A DNA stretch of 51,040 bases, from assembly GCA_015680685.1 (NCBI GenBank), contig MNCI01014175.1, forward strand, positions 657,738 through 708,777, written 5' to 3'. Source of the DNA: Gnetum montanum. Lineage: Eukaryota; Streptophyta; Gnetopsida; Gnetales; Gnetaceae. Under the pieces are notes generated by a model, which saw only the letters and a program-made list of their open reading frames with translations, was not told the DNA's origin and made no database searches. Shown in pieces: positions 10,481-21,800 of the stretch (position 1 is the stretch's first letter; each line of letters starts with the position of its first letter). The translations under genes were made by a program, and so were the position numbers.

Positions 10481-11850
10481 GTTGAACTATGTAAAGAACA
10501 TGTTATTAGCAAAAATCATAACATCAAAGATTAACCAACCTTGGAATACAATGACAAATTAGAATGTAGGTTGTATAGATGTAAAGAAAAATATGTAGAT
10601 CTAAGATTAACCTAAGACCCTGTAGGCCAATCTATCAACCTTATAGGTCAACCAACCCATAGTTAGATCAACCTACTTTTTAGATCACAAAGTTTAGAAG
10701 AAAGAAAATGCATCAATCTTAAGGTTAACAAACATGTTGATAGGTCAACCAACTTGAGATAAAGGAAAGCTTAATAGGAAAAAATTACACACTTGTTAAA
10801 TCAATTGACCTTATCATAGATTAACATATCCAAGATGAGTACCTAATGTGATACGTCTAGATTTAGATGACCAAGCTAAAGAAGAATAAATGAGAAAAGA
10901 GTTTAATTTTTCTTAGATTTTAGTATAAGGTTGATTGGCCTAAACATAGGTTGAGAAAATAGCAACATGGGTTGACCAATCTTAGATGAGATTAACATAT
11001 TAGAAAAAAATGATGAAAATAAAAATACAAAAGGGCTAAACAATTTCTCAAACATTGTGACATAAGAAAAGCATTAAGAAAAGAAGACTACCATTTCACT
11101 TCAAGGATGGAATGTTTCTCAATGGATATCATAGTTATCTTGGCCATTAGTGCATAGATGGAGATGGATCATTCAAAGTAGATTAATATATTATTAGTAA
11201 TAAGCAAGATTAAAGTAAGATTTTGAAAAAACATTATTAGAAAAAGAGAAAGACTAAAACTGAAACATTCTATTGTATCTTTGTACCTAAATATTTGTAT
11301 CATTTTCCAATTTCATACTTGTATTATATGTGATCTATTCTATTATGAGATCCCTAAGCATCATTTCAAAATTTCATTAATTTGTAAGATCTAGATTGAG
11401 GATTTTTTTCTAAACATATTAATTGTATGAAATGAATACTAGAAACCCTTGAAACTAGCATTGTGATTTAGAAGATGAAACTCAGAACAGAACCCAAGAG
11501 TAGAGAATATTTGGATAGCTATTTAAAGTGGATGTACATCCAATCTTATCCAATATAATTCTTCATGTGCATTGTTAATTTTATTTTTGATCATAGAATA
11601 GATGTGTTATACTTTAGTTTTATTTAAACATTTGTTAGAGCATATTTATTGTTAGATCTAACATAGATTATACAAATTTATATTGACACATTCTACTCAC
11701 TCCTCCTATAGGGTGTGACATTTGATTCATAATTGATAACAAATATTGGCCTATTAAATACTATATTAACCTCTATTAAGAGTTTGTTCTTGTTTTATCA
11801 TTTCCATTACAGGTGCATAAACCAAGTCCTATTTCTTTGGTTGATCAAAT
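10480..11850 (+). repeat. Candidate LTR / leader of copia C with GGTTGACC motif array
   Basis: The words GGTCAACC, GATCAACC, GGTTGACC, GGTTGATTGG and close variants occur repeatedly in both orientations between about 10520 and 10985. The region lies directly upstream of the copia C gag and has no coding signal, which fits a U3. A possible LTR end is GGGTGTGACA near 11720 or CCATTACA near 11812, but I found no convincing primer binding site, so the borders are guesses. Confidence 0.4.
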
Positions 11851-11984
11851 TATAACTATTGGAAGATAAGAATGAGGTGCTTTCTACTATCCTTGAATTA
11901 TGATATTTGGTCCTTGGTTGAACATGGCTATTCAAAATCCATAAAAGTTCATAAAACACCAAGTAGAAATTATTAAACAAGACC

Positions 11985-14409
11985 CAAGGATATTAGTAAA
12001 TGATTAGATGAAGAAATGAGGGCACATGTGGTAAATGCTAAGGTTGTCAATGCTTTCTATAATGCTTTATGCTAAAAGGAATTTAACCCAATTGTTTGTT
12101 GTAAGATCGACAAGGATATTTTGAGCCTTCATAAATCTACAAATGAGGGGATCAATTTGGTAAGGCAATTCAAGTTACATGTTCTCAGTCATATGCTTTT
12201 GTATCTAAAGATGAGTGAAGATGAAACTATAAAGTACTAGTTATTTTGAGTTATTGAATTTGCAAATGCTCTAAATGGAATTAGTAAAGATTTCCTTGAT
12301 TTCAAAAGTTATTAACAAATATTTGAAAGCCTTTCCAAGAAATTTCATGCCAAATTGATAGTCATCCTTGAAGTGAGAGACATTAATATCATGAAATTTA
12401 ATTAGCTCCAAGTTAACTTGGAGACATACGAAATGTCATTTTATGAAGATAATTATGTTGGATCATCAAAGAAGAACATTATCCTAAAATTATCTAAGGA
12501 TGATAAATATGTTAATTAAGATGATTTTAATGAATAGGAGTTGGTCCTACTAACAATAAAGTTTAACAAATTTTTCAAGAGAAAGTATAACGGAAAAAAA
12601 TCCATGAGAAATTATCAGAAGGAAGATAAGAAAAATGATATTCAATGCTATAATTATCATGGCTATGGTCATACTACATCAAAATGTTTAAGTAAGAAGA
12701 AAGAAAAGTCTAAAGGTAAGAATGTTATTTTTTCTCTTGGCATGAATCAAAGAAATATTCACTAGATGAAGAAACAAATGAAGAATACAATCTTGTTCTT
12801 ATGATAACATTAGAAGAAGAGGCTCAAGTTAATTAAGAAGAGTAAAGAATGGATGAGGAAGAAAGATATGAGTTTCTTGTAAACTTTTTTATTAAACTTC
12901 GAAGCCTTTGCATGAAAATGAAAAAGAACCTCAATGAACAAGAATTAATTATTAAGGCTCAAGAAAATAAGCTACAAGAAAAAGAAACTCCTCAAGGTAA
13001 TCTCTAAGTGAGATGAAATTTTGTTTTTAGAAGTGTCTCAAGAAAAGGGACAAAAAATTGCAAGAGAAAGAAGAAGAAATCAAGAATATTCTTAAGTAGC
13101 TTAATGAATCACAAGTCATTGTTGGACATCAGGCTCATAAACTTACAAATATTAAAGGTCTTTGTAAGAATTTCACTCAAGGGACAATCACCCAAAATAT
13201 GATGATGGATAAATCTAAGCAAGTTTGAGACAAATTAGGCCTTGGATATAAGTCTACTTTGTCCGCACAGAGAGGGTAAGGTAAGTGGAATTATTTGATA
13301 AGGTATGAATTTCTTTCTAGAAATTCTTATACTCAATGTTATTATTACTATAATTATGTTCATATTTAATACTATTGTTCTCAATGATCTTATTATAGTT
13401 ATAGTAGTATGAGATTTTCATGAACTGGCCAAGGTAGGTATAAGAAAAAGGAAGAAAATCCTAAAGTTAGAAAGGTATGGGTTCCAAAGAACATGATATA
13501 AGGCATATATGACCAAGATAGAATCTCAAGAGAAACCATTCACCTTTTGGTATCTTGATAGTGGATGCTCTAGGTATACAAATATGGATAGGTCAATATT
13601 TACCTTCTTTTCAACCTATAATTGTGGGAGTATTACCTTTGAAGATAATAGTAAGATATACATCAATGAAAAGATATGGTTGGAGGTAAGAACTCTCCTA
13701 GAATTGATAATGCTCTTTATGTTATGGGATTAGAGTAGATTTTGTTAAGTGTAAATCATCTTCATAATGATGATAAATGTGTAATATTTTAAGATGAATA
13801 TTGTATTAGCAAGAATTCTAATATTGATGGGATGATTCTTATGGGACATAGATAAGGTAATTTATATATCTCTAGTAATTGTGATTTAAGAAGATATACC
13901 TTGATGTGTTTGATTAGGAAATTAGGGGACAACTATTTGTGGCATAAAATTTTGAGACATTTAAAATTTAATAGCCAGAGAAAGCTCTTTAAAAATCAAA
14001 TTATTGAAGATTTTTCCAACATCCAATCCAAGAATTATAATGATAAGGTATGTAAAATATGCTAAAAAGGTAAAAAAAAAAAAATTGATATCCTTCAAAA
14101 GAAAGAATGATATTATCACTCAATAACCACTTAAATTATTACATTTGGATTTAGCAAGACCTATTAGATCTTGTAGACTAGGTTACAAAAGATATTTTTT
14201 TGATGATTATTGATGATTAATTAGTGTTTACTTGGATATTAATACTATTCCATAAGGATGAAGCCTTTCATCAGTTTAAGAAACTTTACTATAGATTACA
14301 AAGAGAAAAAGACTACCTAATTAAGAAGATTAGGAGTGATCATGAAGGATTAGTGCAAAAACCTATGTTTTTCTTTGGTATCCTTAGTACACATGATCTT
14401 TAACAAGAT
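11985..14409 (+). pseudogene. Copia C gag-protease-integrase (truncated)
   Basis: The gag part (about 12016-12440) follows plant copia gag of the UBN2 family: VVNAFYNALC, KEFNPIVCCK, STNEGINLVRQFKLHVLSHM and a later FHAKLIVILEVRDIN. A zinc knuckle at about 12646-12690 reads CYNYHGYGHTTSKC, with the second Cys changed to Tyr. A Lys/Glu-rich coiled coil follows. The protease (about 13540-13650) reads WYLDSGCSRYTNMDRS and retains the Asp-Ser-Gly active site. The integrase begins with LWHKILRHLKF and KVCKIC (HHCC-type zinc region, about 13935-14060), then LLHLDLARP with the first catalytic Asp, then HKDEAFHQFKKL and IRSDHEG. The element stops at about 14409, where a different sequence starts. Reverse transcriptase is absent. 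Numerous stops and shifts. Confidence 0.8.
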
Positions 14410-15772
14410 TGTGTTATTGTTCTTAGGTGAGTGTTATGCATGTTATCGATTTGATCTATTTTATGGTTAAGCACTTGATATATCATGTTGATGATCTTTG
14501 AGTTGGATGCATGTATTAATGTTTTTATGTATCTTTTGGTGTATGTGTGTGTGTATGTATTACCATTTAGTAGATGTGTACTGATCCTATTATTGATTGT
14601 GGTAGTATTTCATGAGATGCTTGATTTGAAGCATGGCATGACATGTGATATATGGTTTGCTTAATATTATTTAGATTATATTTTATAACCTTATTTATTA
14701 TGTGGTGCTGGTAGCTAGTTGTATTATATTTAATTAAATTAGTTTTATTTTTTATTGTAAGAGGCTTATTAGGATATTTTAGGAATAGTGGCTTTTATTA
14801 CATATTCTTGTTGATTAGTTTGGCATGTATGGAAGTTATGTGTGTGGTGAGGAGGATTAATATAAATAATTTTTATTTAACACTTGTTTTGGTAATTGGC
14901 TATTTTAAAAAAACAATTTATGGATTTAGATGTGAGTAATCTTAGTGCCTTTTCCATTTACATTTTTAGTATTAGACATATTCATGGGATGGGTACAATG
15001 ATATTAAATTCTATAGTATTATGATATTTTTTGTGGGTTGTTAGATGTTTCTTTGATCACCTTGAAATTTTGGATTGAATGATTGGTGTGTATGCAATTT
15101 ATGATTAACAATATTTCTTCTTTCATTGATTTTAGGTATGGGTTCAATGAAGATTATCACTAATAATTTTTATGGAATTAGGTTTTGTTGTTTGTTGAGT
15201 TCTTATTGTGTAAAAGTGAATGATTGGTCTTGCTAAATTTTTGGTTTACTATTATCTTAAATCTAGAGAGATAATGTCATTGGTTTTATTTGACAATCAA
15301 TTTGGATCTTGGAATTTTCAATCATTTTTGATATCTTACCTAGCTCTATTTACTCCTTTATTGATTCTAAGCTCTTGTAAGTACATTATTTTGGATCCTT
15401 TGATTTTTTATGATTTAATAGAACCCTTTTCTATGTCATGCATATAGGTATCTTAGTTATATGGAATGATTCCTTAAACTATGATTTTTCCATCTTACAT
15501 TTATGTCAATTTAAGCTTTTTCCATAGATTTGATTTCCTTGTGGATAAATTTCAACCACTACCTACTAGTACAAGATATCTTTAGTCTTTGAATGACATC
15601 TCTTCCACAAAACAAGCCATCTAGGAAGACATCTCTTTCTTGTGCATGATATAGCTTTTCTAGAGAAGACATCTTTCCAAGCTTAGAGACATTACCACAC
15701 TACCAGAGACATCTCCACCCTACCAAAGATGTCTTTTTCCAAATGTAGATGTCCCCACCCTAATAAAGACAT
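14410..15772 (+). repeat. Left part of candidate long LTR of gypsy D
   Basis: The copia C integrase ends abruptly and TGTGTTATTGTTC begins, a possible LTR start. No coding signal follows. The last 180 bases (15593-15772) hold many GACATCT/GATGTCT words. If this continues across the copia B insertion to 23721, the LTR is about 3.3 kb, which is long but within the range known for Tekay/Del-type chromoviruses. A second LTR copy to confirm this is not in the window. Simple GTGTGTGTGTATGTAT sequence lies near 14543. Confidence 0.4.
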
Positions 15773-16861
15773 TTTGAATCAAGAACTTAGAAGAGTGGTT
15801 GAATAAGTTATCTAATTAAAATTGGACTAGCCACATGAATACAAGAAATTTTATGTGTTTCCCCAACTTGGATACATCTAGACTATGAGGGAGAAATCTA
15901 TACATACCTCCAAATTTTGTTTCTTTAAAAAATATGATTTTAAGGACACCATATATTATACAAGCTTTGATATCTACTTTGAAGTATTTTTTCATTTTCA
16001 AACAACTCAACCTTGCAAGGTTCCAACAAACATCGCATGTGGTTTCAAGGATCCCATAGCCTTTACAAAATTGAGCTCTCTCTAAAGTGTTTTGATGTTG
16101 TAAAATCACTTAATCATGTAGGATCCTAAAAAGATTAATATGAATGTCTTATCCAAAGAATCACATCAACTTTGTAGAGTTAGAAAAAATAGAGAAAAGA
16201 ATAAGAAAATAATGTGATTAAATTTACATGTCCTTGTACTTGAAGCTCAATAAAAATTTCAATCAAGAAAATGATGTTACAATGAAGAGCAAGAATAGAA
16301 TTACATAGAATAGGTAATGAGGAGCTTGAATGTAAATAGTGATTGAAAAATTTCCAAGATTTTAACTTTATCTTATAGCCTTAGAGTTTCTAAAAACTTA
16401 GAATTCATGTAATAGCTACCACACAACTAGTGTAGATTTCTACTTGAAGTTGGAATGTCTAACTAAGATTGGCCTTAATTCAGGAGAGACATCTCGCTAT
16501 TAGATGGGATGTCTAAAGTGGAATGTCTATAAGGAGATGTCTATTGTTGAAAATAAACATCTACTATTTTTTAGAGATGTCTCCTCAACTTTTTAGATTT
16601 AAATTTTGAAGCTTTCTCCTATCAATTTACCTTCTTGATAGTCCTTAGAGAATATTCACTTGATTTGTAGCTTTCATTTTCATTCATGCTCTCATCTTGC
16701 TCATGTAGTCTTCATTTCAACATCTCATCATAGATCTCATCTCCTTGAGTTCTCAAATCTCATTATGGAGTTCTTGTTCATGTCCTACAAAAACATTATC
16801 CATCATAAACATTGTGTTTTCTTCACGTTCCTTAAGGTTTTGACATAAAAAAACATCAACA
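15773..16861 (-). repeat. 3' LTR of copia B
   Basis: It aligns with 20728-21800 across its whole length: ACTAGCCACATG near the left end, TTTCTTTAAAAAATATGATT near 15920, CAAAATTGAGCTCTCT near 16068, GAGCAAGAATAGAATTACATAGAATAG near 16290, and the right end CTTAAGGTTTTGACATA...CAACA. AGACATCT/AGATGTCT words cluster at about 16490-16580. Confidence 0.85.
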
Positions 16862-16876
16862 ATCTCCCCCTTTTTG
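16862..16876 (-). other. Polypurine tract of copia B
   Basis: The plus strand reads ATCTCCCCCTTTTTG immediately next to the 3' LTR; on the element's strand this is a purine run, AAAAAGGGGGAGAT. It sits where second-strand synthesis would start. Confidence 0.8.
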
Positions 16877-17040
16877 GTGATGTCCAAAACTTAAGAAAAT
16901 GGGTTAGTAGGAGTCATAAAAAATGTTATTTTTATCTCCAACTCCCCCTAAATATATGCAAGAGAAAAAAATTAATGAATATATATATATAGTGTTTTGA
17001 GAGCCTATAATAGCTATGATTTATTGAAAGCTAAAAGCAA

Positions 17041-17525
17041 AAACTTACTTGATAGGACAAGGTCCTATTCGCATGTCTTTAAAAAGAGCAATGAGTTGTC
17101 ATTTATTAAGAGGTTTTATAAAAGAATTTGCAAGTTTATTTTCTATTCCAACAAGTTCTAGCTTTATATGACCAAGTTGAGTATGTTTTCATATAACGTG
17201 ATATCAAATTTAGATGTGTTTTGTATGAGAATATTGGATTATATTCTTTGTCATATTGATGGTAGTGTTGTCATCACAATAAATTGGTGTAGATTGAGGT
17301 TTTATTTCTAAGTCCTTAAGTGTTTATTTCATTCATAAAATTTTGGCACAAAACTTCTAGTTGAAATGTACTCAACTTCTACTATAGAGAGTGCTATGGA
17401 AGTTTGTTTTTTGGTTGTCCAAGAGATAATACTATTTCCTAGGAAAAATCAATTTTGACTTGTGCTTCAATAGTCATCTAAACAACCTACCTAATCTACA
17501 TCATAATATCAAGAAAGATCATGCG
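17041..17525 (-). pseudogene. Copia B RNase H domain
   Basis: The minus-strand translation gives GNSIISWTTKKQTSIALS followed by VEVEYIS, the copia RNase H pattern (SWxSKKQxxVALSTxEAEY). The later CDN segment and 'WIKxxLxD' stretch are degraded, with stops and shifts. It ends near 17041 and is followed by about 180 bases up to the polypurine tract, so there is no env-like gene. Confidence 0.75.
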
Positions 17526-18620
17526 GGGACTCATTTGGATACCAAATTCCCAAATTAGTAGTACCTTTTAGATAATGAAAAATACATTTAACATGCTTTA
17601 AATGGGATTCTTTTGGGTGTTCTTGATATCTAGCACAAATTCCTACACTTAATGCTATGTCTAGTCTACTAGCAATTAAATGAATTAGGCTACCTATGAT
17701 ACCTTTGTAAAGATCTTCCATCATGATCATTTCAAATTCTAATTGCATAAGATTTGAAACGTTCTTCCATAGAATTTCATTAGTGGCACCAAAAATAATA
17801 TCATCAACATAGTTTTTAACAATAAGTAAATCATTACCTTCTCTTTAGAGAAACAAAGTGATATTGACCCTATTTTGAAACCATTAGATGTAAGGTATTG
17901 GAAAAGTCTTTCATACCAAGCTCTAGGAGCTTATTTATGCCCATACAGAGGCTTCTTGAGCCTAAAAACATGATCAAGATTAATGGGATCTACATAGCCT
18001 ATAGGTTTTTCAACATATACATCTTCTTGTATGGTCCTATTTAGAAAGGCACTTTTTACATCCATTTGATATAGCTTGATATTTTTAATGTTGGCATATG
18101 CCAAAAGAATTCTAATAGATTAAAGTCTAGAAACAAGAGAAAAATTCTTATCAAAATCAATTCCTTCTTATTGATTATAGCCTTTTGCAACTAGCCTACC
18201 TTTATTTTTAATGATATTTTCATTTTCATCAATTTTATTCCTAAAGACCCATATTGTTCCAATAATTGATTTATGGTTTGGTTTAGGTATCACTTCCCAT
18301 ACATCATTCCTAGTGAATTAATTTAGTTCATCTTGCATAGTGGAAATCCACCCTTCTTATCTTTTTACTTTGAAGTTTTTTGGTTCTAGTTGTGAAAGAT
18401 ATGCTACATAGGCACAAACTTCCTTAGTTTGGCTCCTACTACAAATTTCATCTTGTACTTGTCCAATTACATCATTGGGAGAGTGTGTTCTACTAATTCT
18501 AGGTATCTTATGTTTAATTGGTGATATCTCCTCATGTTCATCCTCATTCTCTTCCTCATGTTCACTATCTACTTCTAAATTTTATCAATTTTAACTTTTG
18601 AGGTACTAGATAACTTTTGA
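17526..18620 (-). pseudogene. Copia B reverse transcriptase
   Basis: On the minus strand: IIGTIWVFRNKIDENENI and KGRLVAKGYNQ (N-terminal fingers), then LYQMDVKSAFLNRTIQEDVY with the first catalytic Asp, KPLYG with APRAWYERL, and NYVDDIIFG at about 17814-17788. The YVDD box itself (17811-17800) is intact. The frame then runs to IIGSLIHLIASRLDIALSVG, ARYQEHPKESHLK and YLKGTTNLGIWYP (17748-17509). A frameshift separates the thumb-side sequence from the YVDD segment, and several Gln/Trp codons are now stops. This is the RVT_2 family of Ty1/copia. Confidence 0.9.
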
Positions 18621-18643
18621 ATGGGAACTACTTCATCATCACG

Positions 18644-19600
18644 TTATGGAGAAGTAACATTACTATCATCAATTTTAACATTAATAGTTTCCTCTATAAC
18701 ATTTGTTCTTTTCTTCAAGACTCTATATGTTCTACTAATAGACAAACATCTTAAGAAAATGCCTTCATCAGTATTAGCATCAAATTTTCTTAAGATATCT
18801 TTATCATTAAATATATAGCATTTAGAACCAAAGACATGAAAATAACCTATCAAATGTTTTCTACTAGTCCATAATTCATAGGAATTTTTAGAGGTGAATC
18901 CTCTTACATTAACTTTGTTTGAGACATAGTGGTAAGAAAGATTTCTACCATTCAATATAGTTCTCCTCATTTCATTCAAGATCCTATTCGTCCTTTTGGC
19001 TATACCATTTTTTTTAGGAGTTCTTGTAGCAAAGAATTGATGAAGTATGCCATTCATTTAAAAAAATTGCTCAAATTTGACATTCTTGAATTCTCCTCCA
19101 TTGTCACTCCTAATGAATTTTACAGCATAGCATTTTTCTTTTTGAATCTAATTGAAAATTTCTAAGAAATGATCAAATACCTCATCTTTGTGATATGAAA
19201 AGGCAACCCAAGTGAAATGGTAGTAATAATTAACAATGGTTAGGAAATACCTTTTCTTTCCCACACTAAGTGTTTGAGAAGAACCAACCAAATCCATATG
19301 AAGTAAATTTAAGGGATAGGAGGTAGAGATGCAATTTTTCTTATCAAACCTTACCATTATTTGCTTTTCCTTTTGGCATGCTTCATAAGTGTTCAAATTA
19401 AATTCTTTATGTTGGGGAAATCCATGAACCATTTTCTTTATCACCAAAGTTTGAATAATTTCTTTGTTTATGTGGCCCAACTTTCTATGCCACATATGAG
19501 TATCAGCTGTATTATGGATCAAGCACTTGGATTTAAGGTTAGGATTGTCTCCAAATATAGTGGTATAAACATTTTCCTTTCTAGTTCCTTCTATCACAAT
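18644..19600 (-). pseudogene. Copia B integrase
   Basis: Two overlapping frames cover it. 19597-19148 carries the zinc region (HMWHRKLGHINKE ... EACQKEKQ) and the core start LLHMDLVGSSQTLSVGKKRY with the first catalytic Asp. The usual VDDYSR is now VNYYYH. 19057-18644 carries TPKKNGIAKRTNRILNEM, where the expected catalytic Glu (NGVAERKNR) is Lys, and the C-terminal KCYIFNDKDILRKFD segment. The loss of the Glu and the frameshift between the halves make it inactive. Confidence 0.9.
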
Positions 19601-19689
19601 GTTTCCAATGGTTAAATGTTTTATTCTACAAGTTTTGTTTGAAAATGTAACATCAAAATTTGAATCACAAAGTTGACTAACACTGAGAA

Positions 19690-19935
19690 GATTATGCTTT
19701 AATCCTTGACAAAGAAAACTTTATTTACAGTAGGTTGTCCCTTACCTTTACCTCCTATGGTACCAACACGTATTATAGGAGGCTTCATGCCATCTTCAAA
19801 AGTGATTGTTTCAAAATTTTATTCTAATAAGTGTATGAATTGGATTTTATCTCTTGCCATATGTCTTAAACAATCACTATCAATATACCATGTACTATTT
19901 TTGACTATAGAGAGAGTAACTTGAGCCATCATGTT
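19690..19935 (-). pseudogene. Copia B protease
   Basis: The minus strand gives TWYIDSDCLRHMARDK, the copia aspartic protease site WYxDSGCSRHMTGD in which the Gly of Asp-Ser-Gly has become Asp. ETITFEDGMKP and VGTIGGKGKG follow, matching the flap region. The first Asp is kept, but loss of the Gly would abolish activity. Confidence 0.8.
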
Positions 19936-19999
19936 ATATTTAAGCTTCCTCTCTTTTTCCTTCAAACTTTCTTTCTCTGTAGAGCATCTTGTCTAGGCT

Positions 20000-20686
20000 A
20001 TTTTTGAAAGGACCAAGTGTATTATTTCATCCAAAGATAGTAATATGCCTGAACATGTCCAAATTTTCTACATTAGAAACAATTCAAAGTTCTAAATTTT
20101 GTTATGTTACCAAACCTTGAAAAACTTCCTTCTATAGAACCCTTGATGTGTACATTCCTATTCTCTTAATCTTTGGGATCTTCTAAAATTTTTTTATTTT
20201 TCTACTCAATGACCTTGGTTAATCTTTGAATCTTAGCCATTAGGCCTAACGTTTTTTATTAAGATAAGAACATTCATCATTAAGAGTTGCAATCTTTATC
20301 TCTTTGTCATGTAAGATATCTTTCATTTTAAAACATAGACTTTGAAAATAAATAATTTCATTGCAAAGCAATCCATATTTTTCTTTGAAGCAGTTTTCAT
20401 CTTCTTTATGATGACTTCTATGATTATTTGAACTTCCTTTCTCATCCAAATCATCATAGATATTACAAGACCTACATTTATAATCTCTTTTAAAGGCTAT
20501 ATGGCCTCTTCTATTACATATTGAATTGAATGCAGAAAAGGGAATAAGAAACTTACCTTTACTAATGTCGTAGGAGGATTGAATGTAGCACTTAAAGAAG
20601 AAATTGATGAAGAATATCAATCTATCTGTTCAATTGAATTTGATACCTATTGGTGATCTGATGTTCATTACCCCTTCCATGTTCAT
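20000..20686 (-). pseudogene. Copia B gag, internally deleted
   Basis: A start Met at 20686 (MNMEGVMNIRSPIG) lies just inside the PBS. Within about 40 codons the sequence jumps to a zinc-knuckle remnant (SICNRRGHIAFKRD, about 20530), with the first and last Cys lost, then to the coiled-coil tail (CNEIIYFQSLCFKMKDIL). The whole UBN2 gag core seen in copia C is absent, so several hundred bases have been deleted. The tail DNA matches that of copia A at 2700-3000. Confidence 0.75.
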
Positions 20687-20711
20687 GTTGAGTTATCTAC
20701 GTGAGATTATT

Positions 20712-20723
20712 GAGCTCTGATAC
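20712..20723 (-). other. Primer binding site of copia B (initiator Met tRNA type)
   Basis: The plus strand reads GAGCTCTGATAC; on the element strand this is GTATCAGAGCTC, the core of the TGGTATCAGAGC site shared by most plant copia elements. It lies five bases inside the 5' LTR. Confidence 0.85.
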
Positions 20724-20727
20724 TACT

Positions 20728-21800
20728 TGTGGATTGAGAACTTGGAAAGGGTTAAATAAATTCCCTAATTAGAATTGCACCAGCCACATGGACACACCAA
20801 ATTTTACATGGTTCCATATCTTGGTTACATTCACACTTGGAGGGTAGAATCTGCACACACCTATGAACTTTGTTTCTTTAAAAAATGCGATTTAAAGTAC
20901 ATCACATCCCATACCATCTCTGAGATCTGCTCTAGAGTGTTTGATCACTGTGAAACAACTCAATCCCATAATTTTCCAACAAGAGCAAAATGCATTTTCA
21001 AGGATCCCAAAACCTTTACAAAATTGAGCTTTTCTCTAGAGTGTTTTGATGTTACAAAACCAATCAGTTCCATAGGATCCTATCAAACTTAATATAGATA
21101 TCTTCTTGCAAGAAGCACATCAACCTTACAGGGCTATAAGAAAGAGAGAAAAGAATAAGAAAAGAATAACTAAATTTATAAGTCCTAATAGTTGAAGCTT
21201 AGAACAAATTACAATTAAGCAAATGATGTTACAATGAGGAGCAAGAATAGAATTACATAGAATAGACAATGAGGAGATTGGATGTGAGTAGTGCTTGCAC
21301 AATTCTAAAATTTTGATGTCATCTTATAGCCTAAGATTTTTTGAAAACTCCTCATAATTCATGAAATAGCTACCAAACAGCTAGTGCAAACATCTACTTC
21401 GAAGTTGGGATGTCTAACTAAGATTGGTCCTAATTCAAGAGAGATGTCTCACTAGTAGATGGAACATCTACAAGAAGATGTGTACTATTGATCATAGACA
21501 TCTACTATTTTTCAAAGACATCTCCTCAACTTTTGAGCTCTTACTTCTAAGGATTTCTCTTGTTAATTTTCCTTCTTGCTAGTCCTTGGAGGATCTTAAT
21601 TTGATTTGTATCCTTTGTTTTTGTTCATGCTCTCATATTTCTCATGTAGTATTCATTTTGACATCTCACCATAGATCTCATTTTCTTGAATTCTTAGATC
21701 TCATTGGGGAGTTCTTGTTTATGTCTTGCAAAATATTATCAATCAAAAATATTCTATTTTCTTAATTTTCTTGAGTTTTTGACATATTGAAATGTCCACA
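20728..21800 (-). repeat. 5' LTR of copia B
   Basis: The plus-strand ends are TGTGGATTGAG and TGTCCACA, so TG...CA. It aligns throughout with 15773-16861. AGATGTCT and AGACATCT words cluster at 21440-21530, inside U3 on the element's strand. Confidence 0.85.

Larger units (their letters stand above)
15773..21800 (-). mobile_element. Copia B: near-complete Ty1/copia retrotransposon
   Basis: Read on the minus strand the order is 5' LTR (21800-20728), PBS, gag, protease, integrase, reverse transcriptase, RNase H, PPT, 3' LTR (16861-15773). Gag-protease-integrase-RT-RNase H is the Ty1/copia order. The flanking bases are GACAT (15768-15772) and AACAT (21801-21805), a 5-bp target-site duplication with one change. 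The two LTRs have visibly diverged and every domain carries stops or lost active-site residues, so the insertion is old and dead. Confidence 0.9.

Noticed and set aside
15885-16109. Open frames on both strands in copia B 3' LTR
   Set aside because: The matching part of the 5' LTR has the same sequence; this is LTR, not a gene.
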